From Xenoacremonium recifei (taxonomy: Eukaryota; Ascomycota; Sordariomycetes; Hypocreales; Nectriaceae): a DNA stretch of 64,000 nucleotides. Position 1 is the stretch's first letter. Each line of letters starts with the position of its first letter. Location of the stretch: NCBI GenBank assembly GCA_012184525.1, contig WOFQ01000027.1, forward strand, positions 248,001-312,000, read 5' to 3'. This document shows positions 56,771 through 64,000 of this stretch, one piece after another. The notes under the pieces were generated by a model, which saw only the letters and a list, made by a program, of their open reading frames with translations, did not search any database and had not been told where the DNA came from. The position numbers were made by a program, and so were the translations under genes.

Positions 56771-57578
56771 ATGTCTCAGCTATTAGCAGGCGTCCTGTTT
56801 TGTGCAGTCCTTGCTGACCATGCCCAGGCTAAGAAATGTCACGCCGATGAGTATGCACAAGATTTGAAGTGTTCTTTAATTTATCAGCTAATTTTTCCTA
56901 TTTCATAGATGCTTCCAGGACATGTTTCCATGCAGTTCCGATCTTGAAGCGGATTGGACTTCTGCCGCTGCGTACTGCGCTTCTCGGACTGTCGGCGGCG
57001 TCACGGCAACAGACTATCCGACACACGCTGTCCAGGCGTGCGGCTTTACTCCAAGTAAATACTTCTCTGCGTGCGCTTGTGGCCCGACATGCACTCCTGA
57101 GCCACCCTATTGCCATGATACCCCTGCTCCGTTTGACGCCATCTTCTTTGACGGCCTGGACTGCGTTCTCCCCGTCGTTGAAGACATCGATCCGCCGGCT
57201 CGATATGCCCTCACACCCGACGGGCCAAATGGAAATAAGGCCTTTGAAGCTTGGTTGAACGGGCCTCAACAGTACACGGACTTCACTGTCAGTCTACAAT
57301 TGCACTTTAACAACATTCCCATCCAAAAGGGCAAGCGGACCAAACTTACTTTCGATGCGTACTTCTCTGGAGCCGATGCTGGTGCACTTAGAATTATTGT
57401 TGATGGTATCTTTCGAGAGGTTTTCTCTTCACCACTTGACTCTCCAAAATGGTCTACCATAGAGATCGACTTCAAACCTAGACACGATCTGGTATCTTTC
57501 TCATTTGGTGTCATCTTCAGCGCACACAACGCGCACATCAAGGTTGACAACGTTCTCTTGAGATACTTAGACTTATAG
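56771..57578 (+). CDS. Small secreted Cys-rich protein
   Basis: Two exons, 56771-56850 and 56909-57578 (58-bp intron, donor GTATGC, acceptor CATAG), 249 residues. The signal peptide MSQLLAGVLFCAVLADHAQA is followed by a mature protein with an N-terminal Cys-rich part (CHADECFQDMFPC, CASRTVGG, CACGPTCTPEPPYC) and a C-terminal beta-sandwich-like domain (FDAIFFDGLDC, KFDVDN-type IKVDNVLLRYLDL) resembling carbohydrate-binding folds. The N-terminal Cys spacing (C-x4-5-C) recurs in many fungal secreted proteins. I do not recognise a named family. An extracellular carbohydrate-binding or effector-like role is only possible. Confidence 0.68.
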
Positions 57579-57777
57579 ATAGCCTGTTTGACATAAGGTT
57601 TAGCTCTCGGGGCCAATACAAGAACTACATAGCGGGTGCAAGATGGCGCATTCGAAGTTCGGTTCAAGCATGAACTTGACTCAACTTCTCTTATCGTGAC
57701 TCTCATCATTCTTCCATTGGTTTATTGAAACAAATCAAGTATGCACGAAAACTCGGTGTGTAATCTTCTCTTACTCT

Positions 57778-60055
57778 TCATGGGAGTTCAGTCGGCAGTG
57801 TTTGGTATCCAACAGAACGTAGATCTGGGTTCCGGGCCATCTCAGCTGGGATGGGCGGAAACTCTCGCCAGGTCTCATTTACTGGGGTAGCACTCCGAAG
57901 AATTTCTAATGGCAGACGCATTCTGCGAGTCACCGAAGCTCTCGAAATATTTGCCGCGCCAACAGGAGCAACCCCTTGCTGAAGCCCTTCAAACTGCTGC
58001 ACAATTGGGGGACCCTCCTGTCGGTTCTGTGGAGGTATCAAATGGGGTTTTTGGCACTGCTGCAAAGCCGCGCCAACATAACGCAAATTTGATGACTTCA
58101 AGGTCGTATTTCTCTTCACATAGTATGTCCAAAGCAACCACAGCCCTAGCACTACAGCCGTGGTTGGGAGACTGACAGCCCAATACAATGGTTGCGACGG
58201 ATTTTCTGAGCTTATTCCAGGGGTAGAAAATAAGGTCTTGGAAGAGTTAGTGTATGTGTAAGAGCGAGAGAGGGAAATTCCTACGGCAATGAAAGTTGCT
58301 GGGAGGAAGGTCATCGTGAGAAAGGCAATCGATTTCATGATTGAGCTATCAAGTTGGGTGGTTATGGCAATCCTCTGAGAAAATCGGGCTAGCTCGAGAT
58401 TTGTTTTGTTGCTGGTGTGGGCCAGGTAGTTGTTGATCTAGAGATATCAGCAGATGAAGAGTGAAAGCTTTTCGCTTTTCGTAGTTGCGCCCATATCTTA
58501 CCGCTTCAAGCTGGAGCCTTGAACGCTGCACGAGATGGCCCGCCGAATCGCACGAAGAATCAGCTCTTTGCCGTATCATTTCCAGATAGTCAAGGATTGC
58601 ACGTCTTTGACCTGACAAGATTTCAGTTTCATAATGTTTGCTCAGTTTGAAGAAGCAATCCTCAAACGACCTAACTGCGGTAACTAAATCAACTCCTCGT
58701 GGTGCGTATGTTTCCCAAGCTGCGGCAAGTTGAGTTACCCTGATCGCTTTCGTACTGATGCGAGGATCGTCGCAACTTCCTGGCGATTGAACCATTCCCG
58801 ATTGATCGACAAGGTGTATGCCAGTTTGGCCACTGTTCCGTTCGATATCGAATAGATCTTTCCAACTCGTACTAATCCGACGGCGGAGGGTGACTTGGTA
58901 CAGGCTACAAAGCATCGTCGGAATTGCTGCTGGATGGGGAGCCAACAGAGCAAGTTTTCTGATCATACGTGATATATACTCGGCTTGGAACCCATATCGG
59001 CATACGAGTAATGCATCGGTCTTTCCGTGGGAGAATGAATGCGACAGTGCAAGAGACACAGCGATCCCAACAAGGTCAGAGCCTGGCAGCTTCATGACAA
59101 GGCCTGGAAGTTGGTAATTAGCCTTGTGTGAGAAGGGCATGACGAGGAGCCGGGAGGGGGGGAACACGCCAATTCTTTCGGAAGAGTCACTTCCTATTCC
59201 TTGGTCACAAACAGTCATAGACGGGGACGTAAACTGTTGAAAATACGAAGACGTGTCAACGCCCGGGTGTTGCGAAAGCATGACGCCGGTTGCCCGAGGC
59301 AGATTGAACTTTTGGCAGAGTAAATCGAAGTCTTCGAAAGCCATTGGGAACTTCCAGGCTTGGGGTGTTTGCGGTAGTGGAAACTCCTCTGGATTTTGTT
59401 TCGGCGCCGTTTGGCCTCCATTATGACAGCTTGAGACTCTACGGCTTATTAACCTCAGCTCCTTAATGGATCGTTTTGTCTTACATCAATCGGAGACTTC
59501 CAGTAGCGGAACTAATGGTTGACCTATTGCAAGCCTTATTTGCAGGCTCGAGCTGAAATTTGAATCCTCAGCAAATCTTCTATCTTATTGTGACTTCGCT
59601 TTTGATATAAGGTGACGAAAACAACAAGAAGAGACACACCTTTCTAATCCAGTCCTGGAACTCACTGGGTGTAAGGGTGGTTCTAGAAATAACCGGCGGC
59701 TCCGCCTGCAAAGGTAAGTAAAACTCATTCCAGTAATAAATATATTTTCCCCTTAGCTGGCTCGGGGGCCTTACCTCAGTGACGACTATCTCTATCAACT
59801 CTGCGCCTTGGCTTGTAGGAGAGTGGCCAGAGTCGAAATTGAGCCTTTCTTCCCAGGCGAAAAAGGCATCAGGGTCTACTGCTGATGTCGCTGGCATCGC
59901 CCGGTCACAAATAGGTAACAAAAGAACGTGGAGGCCGTGACTAGTAATCCGAAAGTTGACAGGAAAATACTGCCCAAAATATTGTGCGGCTGAGAAATGT
60001 CGTGTGTGATGATGTAAAGACAACGGCTAGGTAGATATTCTTCGTATTGATCGCG
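57778..60055 (-). CDS. CorA-like membrane protein, probable frameshift near the N-terminus
   Basis: The last exon (58437-57778) encodes TTQLDSSIMKSIAFLTMTFLPAT and a second hydrophobic segment, the two C-terminal helices of CorA-like proteins; the middle exon (59479-58502) supplies the soluble part (RSIKELRLISRRV) and the donor/acceptor pair GTAAGA / CTCTAG joins them in phase. Upstream, exon 59897-59640 or longer holds FFAWEERLNFDSG and ITSHGLHVLLLPICDRA. Just before it, 60055-59970 reads EEYLPSRCLYIITHDIS in another frame. The two fit end to end only if one G is added in the run at 59973-59975. The N-terminal start is therefore unresolved. CorA relatives move magnesium; many fungal members have no known substrate. 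Junction at 59480 uses AAG and is uncertain. Confidence 0.62.
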
Positions 60056-60560
60056 CTGTAAGGGTTTATTTACTTATCACATGCGGTAATAAATATTTGG
60101 CGAATGGTTGCGTCGGAGTCCGTGTGTAATGATGTAGTGTGACACGCTATGCAATATTGTGAAGAGGCACATCATTTCTCTCCTTGGCTTCTTGGCGGCG
60201 CAGCAAGATCTGCGGTTACCTCGCCTTCTTGTCTTGGATGCTTTGACGATAGAAAAAGACTGATGCTGTACGGCAATCAGGTCTCCTAATTGTTGTTAAG
60301 GGAGAGGATAGCTGGTCATGCCAGTTGAACTCAAAGAGGCACGTGCAAGGAGGATTTACTTCGAAGTCAGCCAAGTAGATACTTGAACTCAAAGGCCATG
60401 TGTTACGGTCATTGGCCATTGCTGCAGTGCCACGTGCTAAGCGCTCCCAAGGGGGAACCAATGGAACTAAATTAGATCTCTCTTTGATTCGAAATATTAC
60501 ATCATAACGAGTGCTACTCTTAGCCTTCGCCTTGCCAAGAGATAGAGTCATGGGCAACGG
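60056..60560. other. Divergent upstream region
   Basis: About 500 bp between two divergent genes. It may hide a first exon of the CorA-like gene, but I could not find one that closes in phase. Confidence 0.45.
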
Positions 60561-62024
60561 ATGGCTCGAGCCGAGAACCCCACCCACAGAATCCTTCGTT
60601 ACCTTGCTAAGACCTCCTTTTCACCTCAAGAAACATCGCCAACTGAACAAACAAATTTTTCGTTGTCGTCGGACTTCGAGAGCCTGCCCGGCGTCTCTCG
60701 CAGGGATCCGTTCCCAGCCACCGCCGCCATGATATTCCGTTGCCTGCGACCGATCTGGCTTTTGATCAAGGCTGTAGTCTTGATCACGCTGCCCGTGACC
60801 CTCTTCCCCGCCATTAATGGTCTCTTTGAGGGTTTCTTTCTCGGAGATTATATCCTGAAGAATGGCCAAGAGACTCAAGAGGCGATAGTTGAGAACATTC
60901 AGTCAGCTCGATGGATGGACTGGTTTTCCGTCCCCGGCGGACCCGGAATCCACGATACAGGCCTGGCCCCATATTACGTCGTCGAATTTCGCGACCCTAC
61001 AAACTGGTGGGAAAAGCTCGGGCTGAAAAGATTCGATGTCGATATGAAGAACTACCCCCCGTTTGGTTTTGAAACACTGGCTGAGCTTGCGAGTCTGGAT
61101 CGACTATATAAAAGAGAGGGAAAGTCAGGGAATACTGAGCCGTGGCACCATTGGATCTATGCCTCGAATCAACCTTTCCGCATGGAAGGACTTTATCTGG
61201 ACGGATGGGATGAGGCGTTCAACGAGCTGGTGCAGTATACCTACGCTCATCAGGCTTCTACGTCGAGTAAGTTCCATCAACTTACCTGTCCAACCAACTT
61301 CCTTTGCAAGGCCTGGAAAGTCGAAGGCCCTGCACTCATTCACCTGACAACCGAAATCCCTCCTGAAATGGACGAAGAGCTTTATTATGAGTCTATGGGC
61401 ATACCAACCTTTCCTGGCTATCAGCCCGTCGCTGTACGAATCATCGAACTGCCTCTCTCAGGTCCGGAGCAATTAGACCGACCTAGAGTTTTCCCAAGCT
61501 ACTTCAACCAGATGCGGGCGCTTACGGACAACAATACGCTCTGGGCATCCCACGACCCATACCATGGCTTGACTCAGCTTTTTCGACGCCATGAGGAAAT
61601 ATGCAAGGACCGATATTTGAAAAACCGGCAAACCTACCGACGTACTCGAGACATCGAACAATTTCTCCTCAGAAATCTCGGCTTTGAAGAAGCGATGCTT
61701 CCAGAGCTTGTTCGTCTTATGACAACCACGTTCTCAGTCGTAACAAGAGTCTTCAGCCACCGTGCCTGGAATGCTGTCTTCGCATCGTCACCTGAACCTG
61801 AAGTTGAAAATGCCGAGCCAGAGGCACCATTACTAGGGAAACGAGATCATGTCGAGGACAATTTCATGGCTCAAGGAGTTCGAGACATGTTCGATTCGAT
61901 GGATGAAGACGTTGAGGAACTATTGAGGTCAACACCAGAAGGGTCGGAGGCACTGGAACGGATATGGGAACTGGTCCGAAGAAAGTCCAGCTCACCAAAT
62001 GAAGAAGACGAGGAAAGTGAGTAA
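60561..62024 (+). CDS. Hypothetical membrane-anchored protein
   Basis: Single exon, 487 residues from the ATG at 60561; a second possible start is the ATG at 60729, which precedes the membrane segment and has good context (GCCATGA). A hydrophobic helix follows (LIKAVVLITLPVTLFPAINGLF), then a soluble domain with SARWMDWFSVPGGPG, YYVVEFRDPTNWWEKLG and the CPTNFLCKAWKVEGPA segment, which has a C-x5-C pair. The C-terminus is acidic (DMFDSMDEDVEELL, NEEDEESE). I do not recognise the family. A type II membrane topology is inferred. Confidence 0.7.
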   Translation: MARAENPTHRILRYLAKTSFSPQETSPTEQTNFSLSSDFESLPGVSRRDPFPATAAMIFRCLRPIWLLIKAVVLITLPVTLFPAINGLFEGFFLGDYILKNGQETQEAIVENIQSARWMDWFSVPGGPGIHDTGLAPYYVVEFRDPTNWWEKLGLKRFDVDMKNYPPFGFETLAELASLDRLYKREGKSGNTEPWHHWIYASNQPFRMEGLYLDGWDEAFNELVQYTYAHQASTSSKFHQLTCPTNFLCKAWKVEGPALIHLTTEIPPEMDEELYYESMGIPTFPGYQPVAVRIIELPLSGPEQLDRPRVFPSYFNQMRALTDNNTLWASHDPYHGLTQLFRRHEEICKDRYLKNRQTYRRTRDIEQFLLRNLGFEEAMLPELVRLMTTTFSVVTRVFSHRAWNAVFASSPEPEVENAEPEAPLLGKRDHVEDNFMAQGVRDMFDSMDEDVEELLRSTPEGSEALERIWELVRRKSSSPNEEDEESE

Positions 62025-62286
62025 AGGGAAAAGTTGTAAGAATGTCTGGGTATTTGTATTTGTATTCATATTGATGAAAGCGATCGAGTAAACTGCTAGA
62101 GTGCAGCGTTGGAATAAATTTATGACCATCTAGTCTACCTACTATGAATTGTCCTTTCTGATAACATCCTTCACTAATCTATAATCTCTAACATCTTTCC
62201 CATCTAACGTCTAGTTGTTGATTTCTATCCAATACTCTTGTGTTTCTTAGTTCTAGAGACTACCGAATCAAGCCTCTTTCATCAGA

Positions 62287-64000
62287 TTATTCTGACCTCG
62301 CGCTCTTGGTCTTCTTGCTTCTAAGCTTCATCATGAGGAAGACCAGGGCATACGATGAAATACAAAACAGCGCTGTAATCCCAGTCTAAAGGCAAAATTA
62401 GTATAGGATAACGATAAAAGGGGGCCAGAATGCTTACATCACGCCATCCGTAATATTCTGCCTTCAGATTAAAGGTCTTAGCATAGTCGGCGCCAGTTGA
62501 GTAGGAGCAGTAGTCGCAAGTCCCAGTCGAGCTCGGATCGGCAACATATCCAGCATTGGCACTCAGGAAGTCTGCCATATACTGGCCGCAGGTCTGACCA
62601 TCGGGGACACTGAAGGAGGTAAACTCGTCTGACTTGCAAGTCACTTTGACGTCCCAAATGATGGTCCCCAGAAGTCCGCCAACCAGGTAGTTGAAGGGGT
62701 CAAGGTAGTAAAGCCAGTATTTCCAAAATGGCTGCATAGATGCGTATGGTACGACAACGCCACAAAAGGAGATGAGGCCAGCGCCGATGAGCACTGGGTT
62801 CATGATGGCCGCAGCATATTCGTTAGGCGCATACGCAGCAATAGCCTGGCCGATGGAGGTGTAGAGAAACTCGTAAACTGAGAATTTATGTCAATACGCC
62901 GTCTCAATGAAGCCTCCCGCCAACTTACAGATCATTTGAAGGTAAATATGACCCGAGATACGAGCCTCAACCGGGAATCCACAGGTAAAGTACCAACAAG
63001 CGAAATACAACGTCGCGCAGATGATCAAGTATGGGATCTCGGAAACGGTCTGCGCACCAATAAAGGCAATCCAGTGGTAGGTTTTAGACTTAGAAGAATG
63101 TTAGGATCCTAGGTATTCACCGCTTTTGCACATTTTAACATACCTTTTTCTCTCTGGTTTCGAAGAGATCGCGGTTGTGCAAGAAGAATGGTTGCATTTG
63201 ATTGATGCATCCGGGGGCAACAAAGATGAAGTTGAAGATAGCGAACAGCCTGAGCTGAAGAGAGAAGGTTCCGTCATCAATCATCCAAAAAGTGAATCCA
63301 CTGAAGAGGGCTGCGAAAATATGCAGGTTGATCTTGTTCCATACATAGTCCTGAAATGTTGTTAGTATTCGCTTGGCCATACTCATTCAAAGAACGCCCA
63401 GTGCCTTACCGGAGATCGCCAGAGTTGAATCATCTGACGGTGTAGCACGACCTTCCATTGGAAGAACTTCGACGCTGCAAAGCTAGCCGTATCTTCCTCC
63501 TCATTATCGGCCTGAGCAAGAGCCTCCTTGTTCAAACTCTCAAGCTTATCCAAAGCTCTCTGTCTCTCGGGTGACTGCTTCCACACATCAACCCAGTCGA
63601 TTTTGACTTCAGTGTTCCCTTGGATGACTTCAACGATGTGTTCAGCAGGGTTGGCGCCTTCTGGACAAGGAGCGCCATTTCGAGCAAAGTAGTCAAGCAG
63701 AGTGGCGGACTGCTTCCCGGCTGTACTTCATTAGTCTTTTTCCATAGACAGGTCTGTACAAACTTACTTTGCCCGAAATATGCCATGCGGCCACCCTTTG
63801 CCAATAGGAGCAGGGAGTCAAAAGCTTCGAAGAGTACTGCAGAGGGTTGGTGAATGGTGCACAAAACAGCCTGCCCACCATCAACCAGGCGACGCATGAA
63901 GCGAACAATATTATACGCGGACTGGCCATCAAGTCCGGAGGTAGGCTCGTCGAGAAACAGGAGTGTGGGTTTCGCCACCAGTTCAACTCCAAGAGTGACT
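62287..64000 (-). CDS. PDR-type ABC transporter (ABCG), 3' part only
   Basis: Minus-strand gene truncated by the window edge. Exons: 64000-63768 (5' incomplete), 63720-63410, 63350-63144, 63088-62929, 62877-62438 and 62385-62287, all closing in phase. It carries the end of the second nucleotide-binding domain (KPTLLFLDEPTSGLDGQSA, Walker B and D-loop; VLCTIHQPS, H-loop) and the second membrane domain (FFQWKVVLHRQMIQLWRSP, PYLIICATLYFACWYF, SIGQAIAAYAPNEYAAAI, FLHNRDLFETREKKSKTYHW). A Cys-rich extracellular loop follows (TCGQYM, CDYCSYSTGADYA). The family exports hydrophobic drugs and lipids. It is too far (11 kb) from the cluster to be assigned to it with confidence. Confidence 0.9.

Noticed and set aside
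1..64000. tRNA genes, CRISPR arrays, bacterial-type ribosome binding sites or terminators
   Set aside because: I looked for the conserved GGTTCRA-type tRNA B box in a suitable structural setting and regular spacer arrays and saw none; the gene structure is eukaryotic.

Overview
The window looks like nuclear DNA of a filamentous ascomycete (Pezizomycotina, most likely a Sordariomycete). Genes are split by short introns (about 45-100 bp) with GTRNGY-type donors and CTRAY-like branch points, gene spacing is moderate, and the families are typically fungal: HET domain, C2H2/fungal_trans regulator, FSH1 hydrolase, highly reducing polyketide synthase, UNC-93-like carrier and PDR transporter. I found no transposon, rRNA, tRNA or CRISPR. 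Species cannot be named from the sequence alone. Gene models below were joined by hand so that every exon phase closes; where I could not close one I say so.

Layout. (1) 0-11 kb is a mixed accessory region: a broken HET gene (219-2169), a tiny Cys-rich protein (3583-3786), a mitochondrial coiled-coil protein (4307-5536), an unknown two-exon gene (6337-7022), a SAM methyltransferase with a natural run of 12 histidines (7655-8570) and a GliT-like disulfide oxidoreductase (9972-11044). (2) 11-33 kb is mostly a conserved, housekeeping-like block: a Cys/His-repeat protein, a two-finger C2H2 regulator, an ankyrin protein, SPO11 (with an in-frame TAG), lanosterol synthase, SGT1, a gamma-butyrobetaine-dioxygenase-like enzyme, tRNA splicing endonuclease SEN2, ceramide glucosyltransferase and an UNC-93-like carrier. 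(3) 33.1-35.5 kb is gene-free. (4) 35.5-50.9 kb is a compact six-gene biosynthetic cluster: LovD-like transesterase, SAM methyltransferase, GT32-type glycosyltransferase, LovG-like FSH1 hydrolase, BAHD-type acyltransferase, and a 2273-residue KS-AT-DH-ER-KR-ACP polyketide synthase without a C-methyltransferase domain. (5) 52-64 kb holds an unknown coiled-coil protein, two secreted proteins, a CorA-like membrane protein with a probable frameshift, an unknown membrane-anchored protein and the 3' part of a PDR-type ABC transporter that runs off the window.

How the genes may work together. In the cluster the synthase would build an unbranched, largely reduced acyl chain. The LovG-like hydrolase could free it as an acid, or the LovD-like enzyme could pass it to an acceptor. 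The glycosyltransferase, BAHD enzyme and methyltransferase could then add sugar, acyl and methyl groups. The predicted product is therefore an acylated and/or glycosylated reduced polyketide; this is inference, and I know of no characterised cluster with exactly this gene set. There is no P450, cluster-type regulator or transporter inside it.

The most striking single observation is SPO11. All seven exons join in phase, but the tryptophan codon just before the Toprim ILVVEK motif is TAG. A UAG in place of UGG in a meiosis gene is the configuration corrected by sexual-stage A-to-I mRNA editing in Fusarium and Neurospora; the alternative is a recently inactivated gene in an asexual lineage.
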